Assembly: GCA_949987705.1 (NCBI GenBank)
Contig: OX465286.1
Location: forward strand, 5,495,445-5,559,444
Length of the DNA stretch: 64,000 nucleotides
From: Thereva unica
Lineage: Eukaryota; Arthropoda; Insecta; Diptera; Therevidae
Direction: 5' to 3'
The position numbers and the translations under genes were made by a program. Below, in pieces: positions 1 through 11,855 of this stretch. Below the pieces are notes generated by a model that worked only from the letters and a program-made list of their open reading frames with translations, did no database searches and was not told where the DNA came from. The first letter of the stretch is position 1, and each line of letters begins with the position of its first letter.

Positions 1-195
1 AGCTCCGCATTACCATGCGAAGGCAAGATTGAAACCAACGGTCGCCTGCTGGAGTCCATCGTTAGGAGTACACTAAGGAAATAGTATTCATCCCCTAGAC
101 ACGATAGCATACACCTTGGGATTGCACATATCTACCTTAGTCAGGGGGGCCACACATGCCTCACAACCACGACAAGGTATAGATGCATACGGCTG
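1..195. repeat. Dispersed repeat, left copy (pair of 19645-19823)
   Basis: Shared blocks with 19645-19823: gcattac.atg, ggagtccatc, tacaccttggg, cttagtcaggg, gcctcac.accacgacaagg and tagat.cat. The identity runs about 180 bases. The minus strand reads PCRG.EACVA.LTK…, resembling the start of LINE ORFs, but this is not certain. The window boundary cuts it. Confidence 0.6.
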
Positions 196-1659
196 CCTTT
201 TGTTTGTTGCTATCGAAACCTCTATCAGATGAATCCTTATCCTGACAAGTTTCATCAAATGAAGACTTTGTAAATTTTTCATTGCTTTCTATAATGTCCT
301 GGATATAAATAAAACCTCTACTCCACTGATACACAATACTTTCCTCTTCTAAATAAGCAACCACATAAATTTCAATAGTTTCATCAGAGTTTCCTTAATT
401 GTCCGATCCGTTAAAATGAAAATTCCTGAAAAACTCATCACTGTCCCTGTTTAAATTAGTCTACCTTCGGACATACCAGCAATATTTTCTATATTTACAC
501 TCGCCTGCAACTAAAGCAGAAACTCTCTCCCTTAGTGAAATTATTAATCTCAACTCTTGACTAAAGGTGAAACAATTTCTGTCCAGTGAAAATTCATCTC
601 ATCTCATTTCGGATAATTCCAGGAAACGATGTTAATATCGTCCAGGCCCTGGGCAGCATGTACCTCGGAGACGGTTGCCGTCGTTATATTTGTGTTCACC
701 GACCCTAAAAATCTACGAATTGAACACGAATTGCAAAACTCGACTCATTTCCACCAATATTTACCCCGAGAGTTGGAGGACATTTATTTATTTAGTGCCT
801 GTCTCTTTGAGAGATGCACTTGTGTGGAATGTGTATGCACACATGCTTATTGCATAATGTTTATTGCAAAAATCATTTCCGTTTTCTAAGAATTAATTCA
901 TATCACTATCGGGTCACAAAGTTTGCTCAGAGATAAATCGATGGTTTAGCAGTTTTTAGTGGTTTATTTCATCGACTGTGACAGAAACTCTGAATATTTT
1001 ACAGGTAATTATCAATTAACGTTACCTGGATAACAAAAAATCATCAACAATTAATTATGTCGTCTGAAGGGCTGCGATTTTGTGTTATATAAAAGTCTTA
1101 AATTTTCCACCGAGATCCACCCCCACCCAGGGAAATGTGTGAAAATGAAAAATCGTACACGATTGCCGATTGCATACTCACAGGCGTTCGCAATATTAGA
1201 GCTTTGGAAAGGAAGCCGATTCGGGCCTCCCAGCACTGACCCCAGCACTTTTTTTGTTAATAGTAAATAAGGAAGGCATGTTAAATAAAAGAGAAATGGT
1301 AAAGGGGAAAAAAAGAGGGTAAAGGGAGAGAAGGATTAAAAACTATTGTTCAAGGTCGATCATAACATATATTCTACTCCCCAAAATGTGAGACAGAAAT
1401 TGTTAAATGCAAGTGCTAAAACTGTACTTTTAATTTGGCATTCTCGAAGTGTTTCTGTCGATGGCGGACGTGCTGTCCGTGGTTTCTCGATTGAAATAAT
1501 TAATTTTTACCATTTTCGCGAATTTTATTTAATACTATTAAGTGCAATTCTCAAATATTAGTTTTCTTAAATGTTCCTGGAAGAATTTCTTAAAATTTAC
1601 TTCAAATTTCCCTTTTACACAAAGGAATCAAAATAGCAACAAATTCTGGTGAAAGTGGA

Positions 1660-2400
1660 CGTCGTCGTGGTGGTTCCTAGTTTAAAATGCGCTTTTCCGG
1701 TCACTAATTACTATTATTAAGTGAATCTTCAATTTTTGGAAAATTCATTTTCCACTCTCTAAAACCTTTTTAAGGAATTACACGGCCGTCTCAGTGCATT
1801 TAATAAAATATTGTTAAAAGTGAGTTACAAAACGCATTATTTATTAATTAAACAAAAGCCCTTGGTGGAATATTTAAATCCTTGCGCTTTTTATAATGGT
1901 TTTTCAATATTGTAAATATTTTTGGTGGTGGTCATTTATTGTTATATATATTTTGAGTGCTCTACAGATTCCTGGAAATTTACAGCTTCCTGGTAATGTA
2001 CACCTGACACCTGCTGCAGTATTGATCGTAATAATAAAAGGGAATTTTCCGGAAACAAATTCGTTTCACCAGAAATTTTCCGTTACTCTTTGTTCTCTTC
2101 TCTTGTTCGGGCTTCTTGAAAATATTCATTTTTGTTGGAGTGAAGATTTACTGTGCATTTGAAATTGTTTTTCAAGACCTGGTGAAGATGTAGTGTATAC
2201 ATCCTTGGTGGATGCACAAATAGAGCTCAATACTCTTGGGCATGCATGCATCCTCAGGAAGGGCTTCACTACGTTTCACATTAAGTTTTTTTAAATCATT
2301 TTTTTCGGTTCGAATTTCTCAAAATTTCTTACTTTGAGCTCAAGATCTAGTGAAGATCTGAGTGTCCATCGTTGGTGCATGCAGAAAGAGAACTGCGAAC
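1660..2400 (+). repeat. Dispersed repeat paired with 7440-7940
   Basis: Shared blocks in order include ctcagtgcatttaat, aacaaaagccc, tttggtggtgg-like sequence, gagtgctctacag, tcctggaa and acacctgctgcagtat. Both copies end near a gtgnncatcgttggtg motif. This looks like the internal or flanking part of the LTR-like repeat family. No frame of note. Confidence 0.55.
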
Positions 2401-3065
2401 TTTATTATTATCGAGATTATTTAATCCGGACAGCGTAAGATTATCGCAGTCAACCAGTCAAAGGTTCTCCTCTTACGAAACGGTTAGGATATTCAGTTCT
2501 TCGTGTGAGTTAGTGAAAATTAGATCTAACCCCGGAAGAGTTAGGAGTCCTAATAATTTGGTGTTGACCATTTCAATAAAAAGTGTCGATAAGCTTTATA
2601 TCGATGGAATTTATGATATTAATCGGAAGTAAGTTGTCATCTTGTTCGTCAGGGATGAAAGATATATTGGGGCGATTGAAGTCCCCTAAAATAAATATAT
2701 CCTCGTTATCCCAAAGTGCATCATCAAGAAAACTGGTTTAGATGTGGGAATGTTGTTGATATGGCTGTCAGAAGAAACTGCTCATATCGATAAGTTACGG
2801 TGCCGCTTTGAAAAATGCGGTTTCTTGCCTAGTTTCTTTGGTTTCCCGATTCTGGTCAATTCGGCAGATCGGCCACCCTCCTCCTTTCATGCCCTGGTCT
2901 AGGAACCAGGCGACGGCGGAGTTTGATATTCACTACACATTAATTAATATAAAAATCACTCGGTTGCATTTAAAAGACTAGTGTTATTTAAAAAAAAAAA
3001 AAAAAAACTTTGAATAAAAAAGAATAAATTTCTAACAAAGCCCGCACTGCTACCAGCTTCTTGCA

Positions 3066-3250
3066 TGCAATTAACATGCACTTTTTCAATAATCGAAAAA
3101 TTCGATGCAGGAACAGCTTCTCTCTTTGCTACCTCTTAACTCTATACTTCATATGCACATATATAAAATATTTCCCCTTAATTCCCGCCCATCTGCCGAT
3201 GCTTCCTGCATCGAATTTTTCGATTATTGAAAAAGTGCATGTTAATTGCA
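3066..3250. repeat. Perfect 48-bp inverted repeat inside copy 1
   Basis: 3066-3113 and 3203-3250 are exact reverse complements (48 of 48), separated by 89 bases. The right arm matches the position seen in copy 2, so the left arm is the added inverted duplicate. The RNA would fold into a long perfect hairpin. Confidence 0.95.
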
Positions 3251-3566
3251 GGCGCAACACGTCGCACTTTCGAAATTAAAATCTTTATTGTATGTCTTTT
3301 CCCCTTTTAGCCCGCCCACCCAAAAAAGCATTAATGTTTATGCGATTTCCATGAAAACAACGCTTCGCTTAAATTACTTTTAATATTTTCCCCGAAATCT
3401 ACTCAATAAAACTTCACCATTTTTAAAATAAATTAATTTTCAATAAAATTGCACTATGCTGCTAATTAAATACGAACGACGCTCGCTTCCACCACTCTCT
3501 CACACTGTGTTACCCCTTCCTTGACTGTACTCGACATATCAATAATTTCCCCTCAATCGCCAAGGC

Positions 3567-3606
3567 TATAAAAGCCAAGCACATTGTGACTGCATCAATC
3601 ATTCGT
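3567..3606 (+). promoter_or_regulatory. Core promoter of repeat copy 1 (TATA plus initiator)
   Basis: TATAAAAG starts at 3567 and TCATTC starts at 3599, the usual TATA-to-start distance. The initiator lies in an imperfect palindrome (CAATCA...TGATTG). Copy 3 keeps both elements and copy 2 has lost the TATA box. Confidence 0.5.
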
Positions 3607-4844
3607 GAAGTGATTGTAGCCCGTGCTGGGTGGAGATTGTTTGTGAAGTAAAGTGTTTGGTAGGAGACTTGTGCATTCTCCTCAGTGATAGAGTATTTTT
3701 TAAACTTTGAAGATTTTTTTTTTAATTAAAGGTTAGTGATTATACATTTTACTACTATTGGTATAAAAAAATAAGTAAAAAAACTTTTAATAGTTTTTTT
3801 TTTTAAATCAGCTGTAACAACAATTAGAAAACAAACTTAGGAGGGTCTTGACTAGCTCTAAGCTGCTTTAACTTTTTTTAAATCACTTTTCTCGATTCGA
3901 AATTTTCAAAATTTTAATTTGAGTTCAAGACCTGGTGAAAATCTAGTGTACATCGTTGGTAGAAAAGAGAGTTCATTTCCAGTGTCGCGTATTAGTTTAA
4001 ACATTGTGCAATGACGACTTGGGGCAAAAAAATTTGCTGAACCTATCTGCAAACATGCTACAGATTTCTTGGAGGCCACGAAGTGGGTTTTGCGCAATTT
4101 GTCGGATAGCCTAAAGTCTTTTGTTTTGTATTAACGAAAGCGAACAACTTTTTGGGGGTCCTTTATGATGCTATTTCCGATAGAGTTAATTAATATTGTA
4201 TAGACCAAATACTAAATTCCTACAGTTTGCTTCTATTCTTATTCAGCCATGGTTCTGATAATTAATCTCTTTTTCTTAATGCTGTGCACATATTTGTCAA
4301 TGATGTTAAAAATAATAGTATAAAAGCATGATACTACTGACTGCCTATACATATTTAGACTCGTCAGAAGAGATACTTCTCGAATTAGAATATTCGACAT
4401 ATGCGCGCTATTTTCAAAAGCATTTTTAAGATTATTCTCCAATTTTATGTTAAAATGTGAAATAGACAAATTGTAGCCCCTAGCCTAAACTTTCAGAAGC
4501 AGTTTTGCAAAATTTCAATCGGGGTATTCTGCTAATATTGGCGCAATGTGCAAATTTAGGGTCTATTTGGTTTATACTGCAATTATGCAGATACTATACA
4601 GCGAGAAATTCGAGAAATTTCAGCTTTCGGCAGTTTAAAATATATGTGCCAAGCTATCATGTCCCAAAAATCGTCCCCTAATATTGCAAATTAACAGAGG
4701 TATGAGTTTTTGAAAAGAGGGGCATTTTTAAGGGGTTTTCTAGCTTTTATCGGCGAAAAATTGTCCGATCGGGGTCTAGAAAAAACCATTTTATAGGTTT
4801 TTCAATTCTCTACAAATGCCCTGTTAAAGTTAACGTAATTCGTC

Positions 4845-6760
4845 CAGTACTTTTTATTGTATGCGCAAAAAAAACGGATAAAGTACCCATTGCTAATAAT
4901 TATTGTTTAAACAATTTCACATGAGTAAATTTTGGCTGGGTACCTCTTATCTTTACTTCATATGCACATCCCAGCGGGAAAATTAGCGAGGAGTTACACA
5001 GGTAACCCAAGAATTCTTTAATGATTTGTGTAACCGCCTACATGGCAATCGAAATATTCTGTGTAAATTTAGGAAAATGGAGGTCTTTACTTTGTAATGG
5101 CTAGATAAGCGACTAGATAATGAATTGTGAAATACTTTCGTTGGAAATGTGAGGTGCTTTTAGTATTCCTTGTCTTTGTCTTGTTGAAGCCTCTCTTCTT
5201 GAGTTTATTCCGTCCTCCAAAATTCGTTCCATGACCAATTGCTAGTGATGACCAAGACTGGTCTTGCAGTTTTGCCTTTGCTTGCACATTTAACAAACTC
5301 AAAGCTAGACCAATACAAGACAGGACTGCAGAAGAGTGAAAGATCAAGATAGCAAGACTTTTTGCTCATTACTAAAAGTGCCAAAAGTCTTGCAGTGATG
5401 GGCAAAAGGTCATACAAAAAGTCTTGCAAGAATTCTTGCAGAAAATCTTGCAGTCTTATCTTGGTCTTGCTAAAAATGTGCAAGACAAGACTTTTCGCTC
5501 ATCACTGTAAGACTTTTAGCACTTAGTGATTAGCAAAAAGTCTTGCCATCTTCATTTTGCAGTCTTGTCTTGCCCTTGCCCTGTATTGTCTTGGTCTTGC
5601 TTTTCGTGCTAAATGCGCAAGACCAATCTTGCTCATCAATACCAATTGCAGTCAAAAATATATCTTGCTAGTAAAATTCTCACCAAATGTACCAGAAATT
5701 GAAATGGTAATTTCGGATAGTAATGTTTTTAATGCGTAGAAAGGGTGTAGCCAGTAATTTATTCTGCATGCCTTACATTGGTAATCTATGTCTTCACCTA
5801 ATACATTTCAACTCTAAAATAAATCCTCGTCTGTAATGCCTACAGAAAGTACTTACAGCCATAGGACATCCCTGTGTAAAAGTAACCTATTATTTCGTCA
5901 CAAAGGTAATGGGTCCAGCTCATTACCATCTCGCTCTTACCTAGCTATTACATTTCCCGCTGGGTATATATATAAAAAATTTCCCCTTAAATTCCCGCCC
6001 ATCATCGCAGCAGAACGCATCGCATTTTTCGATCATTCATTCAGGTGCCTGTTTTAATTGCAGGTAACACACGTCTCTTTCGCAATTAAAAAAAGCCTCT
6101 ATGTATGTCCCTATTTCCCCTATTCGCCAAAAAAAATCATATGCATTTTTATACGATTTCGATAAAAAAAAACCCCTCCGCTTTCATTTTTTTCTCTGAA
6201 ATATGGGAGTTGATTGACGTCATATATTTCTAAGATATGTATATTAATTTTCAACAGAACTGCACTCTGTGCTGCTTACTCCAACACCAACGACGACGCA
6301 CGCTTCTATCCAGTTTTTCTCACACAATTTTTTCCCCTTCCACTGTACTATCGACATATGAATAATTTCCCCTCAATCGACTAGGAAAGCAAAGCACATC
6401 GTAAATGCAGCTAGCATCAATCATTCGTGAAGTGATTCTCGACAGTGTTGGGTGGAAATTGCTTGTGAAGGAAAGTGTTTAGTAGAAGAATTGTGAATCT
6501 AGTACATATCAGTATTTTTTTAAACAGTTTGAAATTTTTTTAATCGAAAGTTTTAATTGAAAGGTTAGTGGTTATATATTGCTATACAGATAAAATATAG
6601 AGATAATATTTTTTTTTTAAATTAAATTGTTTTATTTGGAATCATAAGATGTACCAGAACCTTGAAAATAATTAGAACACAAACGTGAACCTTCTTGAGA
6701 TCAGTCAAAATAGTAGCTGTGTTTTCTCATGTTCTCATATCTACGGATTAACGGATTAAC
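4845..6760 (+). repeat. LTR-like dispersed repeat, copy 2, split by a 1-kb insertion
   Basis: Left part (tacttcatatgcacat) and right part (aaatttccccttaaattccc) are contiguous in copy 1 but separated here by the foldback element 4970-5964. The promoter region 6340-6480 aligns with copies 1 and 3, but TATAAAAG is replaced by ggaaagc. The downstream part near 6660-6760 resembles 3815-3860 of copy 1. Confidence 0.55.
4970..5964. mobile_element. Non-autonomous foldback element (995 bp) nested in repeat copy 2
   Basis: It starts CCCAGCGGGAAA and ends TTTCCCGCTGGG, perfect 12-bp terminal inverted repeats. Interior 5225-5645 is built from inverted copies of caagac/gtcttg blocks; for example gaccaagactggtcttgcag on the left mirrors a right-side counterpart near 5610. 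The empty site is visible as copy 1 at about 3157. No transposase frame. The target duplication is unclear because the flank is an AT repeat. Confidence 0.7.
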
Positions 6761-7045
6761 ACATAATTTTAAATAAATTTTTGGTGGGCTTGGAAACAAC
6801 TTTTCTAGACAAATCGTTCTTATTTAATTATACAAGTTTTTATGCGCCCCATGTTTTTATTTTAGTCTATTAAAAGTTCCAGAATATTACTTAATCCTTT
6901 AACGCAGCGATACATAGTGCTCCCCTTGCACCTTGATTTCTTACCAGACTTCGGAATCTAAAGAAGGTTCATGTTTGTGTTATATGTAATTGTTTTCTAG
7001 TTTTTGGTACAGCTTATGATTTCAAATAAAATCATTTAACTTAAA
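6620..7045. repeat. Imperfect inverted repeat of about 80 bp
   Basis: 6620-6700 (including gaatcataagatgtaccag and acacaaacgtgaaccttctt) is mirrored by 6965-7045 (aagaaggttcatgtttgtgt, ggtacagcttatgatttc). The arms are separated by about 260 bases. It may be an inverted duplication of the 3' part of repeat copy 2. Confidence 0.7.
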
Positions 7046-7439
7046 AGTTTTGTTATCGTCATCTCCTGCCAATTGTTTTTGGTTTTTAAGCAGGGTTTTG
7101 TTCGCATCAATGTTTCACTTTCCGAATTACTTTTTCTAGGTAGAGCCTTGCTTGACTGGGAAGGGCTAATTGTATTTTTTCATTTTTGTTAACTTTACTA
7201 TCTTTAGTGTGATATTTAGTTCCAGCATTGTCTCGTATAAATTTCTTCCCGATGTCGATGCTGTCGTATGTTTGATGTTGATGAAAAGTTGATACGGAGA
7301 ATTTGCTTTATTAAAAAAAAAAAAAACTTGGTTCATTGTTGATCTATTTCTTCGGAATCCCAGCTTGGTATTCATTTATTGCGGCTTCTGCATAAGGTTC
7401 CACCAGTCTATAAAGCACTGTACTATCAAAAAATAGAGT

Positions 7440-7940
7440 TTATTTATTGGCAGGGAGATCTTGTTTCTGTTGAATCGTGACGACGTGTTTTCCTGATAAT
7501 AAAATAATTAATTTTTATTTCTATAGAATTTCCATTCTGGAACCTTTTCCAAAAGGAACCACATCACGCGGCTCACGGGGCTATCTCAGTGCATTTAATT
7601 AAATTTTGTCTGTTTTAAAAGTGTGGTACAAAAGGCATTAGTAATTTTTATTGAACAAAAGCCCAATTTATTTACCGACAAATATTATTTATCAGAAATA
7701 TTTAATAATTGCTTTTTATAGGAATTTTATTTAATGTAAACATTTTTGTGGTGAGATGCGATTCATTTATTATTACATATTTTAAGAGTGCTTTACAGCT
7801 CCCTGGAATTGCAGGTACACCTGGACACCTGCTGCAGTATTTTTTTAAATCACTTTTTTCAGTTTGAATTTTTCGAAAGTTTAATTTTGAGCTTAAAAGA
7901 GTTGGTGAAAATCTAGTGTGCATCGTTGGTGGATACATAA
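7440..7940 (+). repeat. Second copy of the 1660-2400 repeat
   Basis: Aligned with 1660-2400 over about 450 bases with many indels. It ends with the catcgttggtggatac motif also seen near 2370 and 3950. Confidence 0.55.
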
Positions 7941-8105
7941 TAGAAAAGTTACAGTTCGCACCTCTGCAGGATATTAACTGGAGAATACTGGAAGCTGGTC
8001 TTTTGTCTATGAGCTTATGGTGTTATTTGATTGTATATCTTTTGCTGAGAGATTGCCATGTCTATTTATGAATATCCTTTCCTGGGTAATATATTGAACT
8101 GACGA

Positions 8106-8472
8106 TTATGACGCAAAATCTATAAGACGTTGTCCGTTATTGTTTGACGTGCAGACTTTCCAAAGGTCGGTCTGTGCCAGTTCTCTCTTCCAATTTCGAC
8201 TCTGAGGTCTCCTATCACCATGTGTCATATGCGTTTTCAAGCTTATAATAGAACGTGTCCTTTTTATTGTCCACTTTATCCTCCGTCTCCACATGTGCGT
8301 TTGTGATAGAAAGGATGAAGAATTTCGTTCGAATTTGTAACATACGTCGTTCACTGATTGGCTTCAATTCTATGACATTGTCTATAATTAATTTTTGTAC
8401 TACGACGCCTAATCCTAACTGATGCTCCCTTCCGTAGATACCTATAGAATATCCTGTAGCTGCCAAGGTCAA
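8106..8472 (-). mobile_element. RTE-type LINE endonuclease fragment (pseudogene)
   Basis: Minus-strand translation across two frames gives LGLGVVVQKLIIDNVIELK, then ILSITNAHVETEDKVDNKKD, YYKLENAYDTW and TSNNNGQRLIDFAS. These match the apurinic-endonuclease domain of RTE/BovB-like LINEs (…NAxAPTEDKxDxxKDxFYxxLExxYD, NGxRLIDFA). A frameshift separates the pieces and the expected GDxN block is damaged. It is an old 5'-truncated and 3'-truncated copy. Confidence 0.7.
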
Positions 8473-9080
8473 TTGTCCCGTCTAATCTTTCTTGTAGCGC
8501 CAGTAATTATATTTTATATCTGCTCTCTTCATCTAATACTAATTTAACTTAACTGCAATTCTGTGCATACTTCACATATATACTTCGCATGTTCCGAAAA
8601 TCAACGGCGTCAGAGCATAATCTATGTGGGTTGGGTTAGCACTTAGAGAAGCACGTAACAAACATAAATAGGCATCAATACAATATGTAAAAATTCATGA
8701 AAAGAATTTCGATATAAAAATACTTTTTCTTTTGTTGAGCAGTCGTGTACTTTTTCTATTCAATTCTGACGCCTTCGGTCAGTTCAGATTTTTGGCTCAT
8801 TAAGACAGATTTTTGGCGGCTCATTAACATCGAGTACTTGACTTTCTTTTGAAATTTTTTGCCATTACTTTCTTTTTTCAAATGTTTGATGTCGTCGCAT
8901 TTCTTTCAAAATAATATTCACACGTTTAATAGCGCTATTTCTAGACTTCATAAATTGATACTTAAGTCATGCCTCCACAAAAAAGTAAAGTACGAAAGTA
9001 AAATGACGATTCGAAACGCTAATGAGTTATTTTAGAGTTAATATGTTGACTAACAATTGTGTCGTTCAGAGTAAGAGTGG

Positions 9081-9288
9081 GGTAACTCCATATTTTAAAA
9101 TACTAGAGGTCGATTTGCTTTGGATTCACAATTTGGTCATAATCTTTTGCTGTTGGGGTGAAGTATCTTCATAAGTCTTAACTATATGTGCAATTGCAGT
9201 GCATTTCTGGAGTTGGATTGGAAGAATATGCCGAGGAATGTGACTCCAAAGCAAATCTAACTCTAATATTTTAAAATATGGAGTTACC
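9081..9288. mobile_element. MITE, 208 bp with 44-bp terminal inverted repeats
   Basis: Left end GGTAACTCCATATTTTAAAA and right end (reverse strand) are the same for 20 bases; over 44 bases three differ. The interior has no coding frame. No target-site duplication is evident, so the superfamily is not assigned. Confidence 0.8.
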
Positions 9289-10164
9289 TTTTACATTGAC
9301 CGCGGCACAATTATTGATGTTCCTTTTGATTGTACGGTTTTGAATATTGTTTTTCCCTAAATAGTTCCACAAACTCTAGACTAACTCTAAACTCTAAACT
9401 AGACTTAAAAATATAAGTTCAGACTGCTCCTCCCTGGCCTACTTGGGCTCATTTGAAGTTTTTTTTAGGAACGTTTTTGGACCCGCACGTTTTTAGCTAC
9501 AACCTGCCTGCTTATGGTTTAGAATGCAGGGATATAGGGGTTTTAACTGCTTGGCTCTCAATGCATTTTCGGTTCGGCCCCCTCTGACCTGGGACCCGGG
9601 ACTATTCGAATTCCTCCCAGTTGCCCCTGGCCTGGTAAATTGTTAAAACTCAAATCAAATTTTTTCGGTTTTCCCACCCAAAGCGCGAAAGTACATGTGC
9701 ACTTTTCCTTCCACCCACATGCGCTCCGCCGCCCCCTGCCGAAAATCCTTTCCAGTTGTTGTTACCTTAATCGTTACCGTTTTTTCCGTCCATTTAGAGG
9801 CTTTACATCGGATTTCTTAATTGATGTGATTTTACATGGTCCGGTAGTTAGCCCAACGCTCAACCCCACTACCAGAGGGACCGGATCCGTGAATTATACC
9901 CCATCGGATATGGGGAGCCCAGCTATACCTTGGGGCACTTGGTGCATCCGTCGTCGATTGGTTATCTAGGGGGCACCAGCGAGGAGGTGACGACGGTACG
10001 ATTTTGCCCCGACGAGTTTTTTGTTTTAAGGCTCCGCTATTCGAAGTTGGCTAGCAGTCAAGTGAAAATTGCCCGAGATTCTTCTCTCGCCCAATCTCAC
10101 AGCAACTTTCAATTTCCATTTTTTACAAGACGATTGATAACCAAAAAAAATTATTATTAATGGA

Positions 10165-10960
10165 TGCTAGCTTAAATTGTTGATCAAGGTGTTTTTCACT
10201 TGACCATGACGAAAAATCCTCCTCCCAAGCAGCATTCTACTGTGTTCCATAATAGTTCTTTCATCCAGATGATTTTGCAGACTGCGGAACAAGTGATAAT
10301 CCGATGGTGCATTGTCCGGTGAATATAGTGGCGGCGTCCTCCAGGTGCTGTAAAAAGTTGCTCTTGGTGTATGTGGCCGAGCGTTTGATACCTCTTTGGT
10401 TATCATCTCTGGTTAGGGTTTAAAAGCTCAGTGGATTATACCTTCCATATCCCACCAAGCACATATATCATCACCTTACACTCTGGTGGCGACCTGCTAT
10501 AGCCCTCCGGCGGCGCTCCGGGGGTGTTTTCGTTGTCAACCCACTGTCTTCTAGGGTTAACACAATTTTGTACAGAATCCGCTTTTCATTGTTAGACCCA
10601 GCTTGCTGCCGAGGTCCCCGATGGCATGAAGGTGTCGGTGAACAGTTGAATGACGACTAAATGCAAGCTTCTCCGCTAGTTCGTCAATGGTGGTCACGAT
10701 AAGTTTTTGTTCCACCACCAGGCTTCGCAGGACCTCCTTGTCGAGCGCCGCGCACTTCTTCCAGGACGAGGCTCATGTTGTAATCTGTAGTTTCCGGCTC
10801 GGAATTTCTTGAATTTCCGTTGCCACGCTGATTGCCTTAACATTTCTTGCACCTCAGTTGCATTGATGTCTTTATTGAGAACTAGTGGAGGCCGGGCAGG
10901 GTGCTGCAGAGTATTGTTGTTGCTATAATTATTTATTCTTAATTTTTTTTTCAAGTTTTG
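10165..10960 (-). pseudogene. Mariner-family transposase remnant
   Basis: Minus strand: INATEVQEMLRQSAWQ, KKFRAGNYRLQHEPRPGRSA and TIDELAEKLAFSRHSTVHRH form the two N-terminal helix-turn-helix units. NARPHTPRA and SPDNAPSDYHLFRSLQNHL come from the catalytic C-terminus. The middle is decayed and frames shift. The second catalytic aspartate (HDNARPH in active elements) reads VSNARPH, so the enzyme is dead. The third aspartate block (SPDxAPSDYHLF) is kept. Confidence 0.85.
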
Positions 10961-11002
10961 ATATTTCGAAAATAAATTCGTGGTGTTTATTTTCTTTATG
11001 GG

Positions 11003-11640
11003 TCGTCCATTAATTACGTGAGGCGTTTAAGGGGGCGGAGGGGGTCGAGCCAAATTTCACCCAGAGACTAGCTCGCGCCTTGCTTTCCGTTCCGAGTCAA
11101 TAGGGCGTGAATTCTTGCCGTCAATTCTCACGGCTTGAGAGTGAATAGAAGTTCAGATCTTCACGCCCGAACTGACGATAAATGCGAGTTTTGTCAGCAT
11201 TCTTGAACTGCATGCCCCATACAGTGAGTGTAAAGGGATACTTGGCTTTGAGCAAAAAATTTCAGGCCACGGCCTCCCGGCAACCTGTGTGTAAATTGGG
11301 GCCTTAAGATATGGGGGTAAATCCTGCACAAAAAAATTTGTTGTCGATTGTTTAGTCTCCACTGGGGCTAGCCAAACGCGCGTCTCGTCGAATGCTGCAG
11401 AGTACGAGCCAATTAATACTGACCAGCGAAAAGGCCCTTAGAATTTAGAACTGCAAGAAGGCACACGCCGCAGATATAATTTGACACTCAACTGACCCAG
11501 ATTTCACTACGGTTACGAACACGGATTTTATCAGCGAGGGCCTTTCCTGCAGTTCTAAGGAACGGCCCGCCTTGCTGTGGTTACGACCGTAATTACGTAT
11601 TTTTATTGTAAATACTAGAGATTTTTTAAAATTTGTGAGG
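11003..11640 (-). mobile_element. Copy of the TACGTGAGG TIR element family (inverted relative to 26367-27779)
   Basis: It starts GGGTCGTCCATTAATTACGT, like the termini of 26367-27779. Internal blocks match that element in reverse complement: the tctctagtattta / ctaaaaatacgtattta region at 11585-11625, and a cagg(t)tgtgtgtaaattggggcc segment near 11285. It is shorter and lacks most of the right arm. No transposase recognised. Confidence 0.65.
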
Positions 11641-11730
11641 GGGGATGGAGCCAAAATATTGAATCTTCCAGTGAAAATCCCATCCCAATCGGATTAGCCG
11701 TTTCCGAGATTAGCCCGGACAGCCAGGCAG
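11640..11730. repeat. LINE-tail-associated repeat, copy 1
   Basis: The segment ccatcccaatcggattagcc and the following gtttccgagattagcccgga recur at about 12825-12862, in both cases next to a cagacaga/catccatcc tract. Such ends flank the LINE tail 11856-12720, so they probably belong to its 3' region. Confidence 0.6.
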
Positions 11731-11855
11731 ACATACATCCATCCATCCAATGGCGCCTCGCTGCACCCATAACCCATAATAGTATGGCGTGCGCCAAAAC
11801 AATTGGGAATCTATATCACTTTTTCCATGGCCATCCATCCATCCATCCAATGGCG

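Larger units (their letters stand above)
3010..3960 (+). repeat. LTR-like dispersed repeat, copy 1, with intact TATA/Inr promoter
   Basis: The core 3480-3760 is shared with copies at about 6285-6590 and 49730-49960: segments tcgacatatcaataatttcc, TATAAAAG and tcattcgtgaagtgat recur in the same order and spacing. TATAAAAG at 3567 precedes a TCATTC initiator by about 32 bases, an RNA polymerase II core promoter layout. The segment 3840-3960 also resembles 2290-2400 and 7850-7935 (gtgcatcgttggtgg-like motif). It could be a solo LTR or the 5' end of another retroelement. No coding region is attached. Confidence 0.55.

Noticed and set aside
3595..3620. Hammerhead-like ribozyme at the repeat start site
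   Set aside because: A short palindrome is present but the catalytic core motifs CTGANGA and GAAA are not arranged around it.
5225..5645. CRISPR-like array of caagac/gtcttg repeats
   Set aside because: Units are short, irregular and in both orientations with no unique equal-length spacers; it is the interior of a foldback element.
9640..9969. Plus-strand open frame of 109 codons
   Set aside because: No recognisable motif, and overlapping open frames in other phases; C-rich composition explains the lack of stops.
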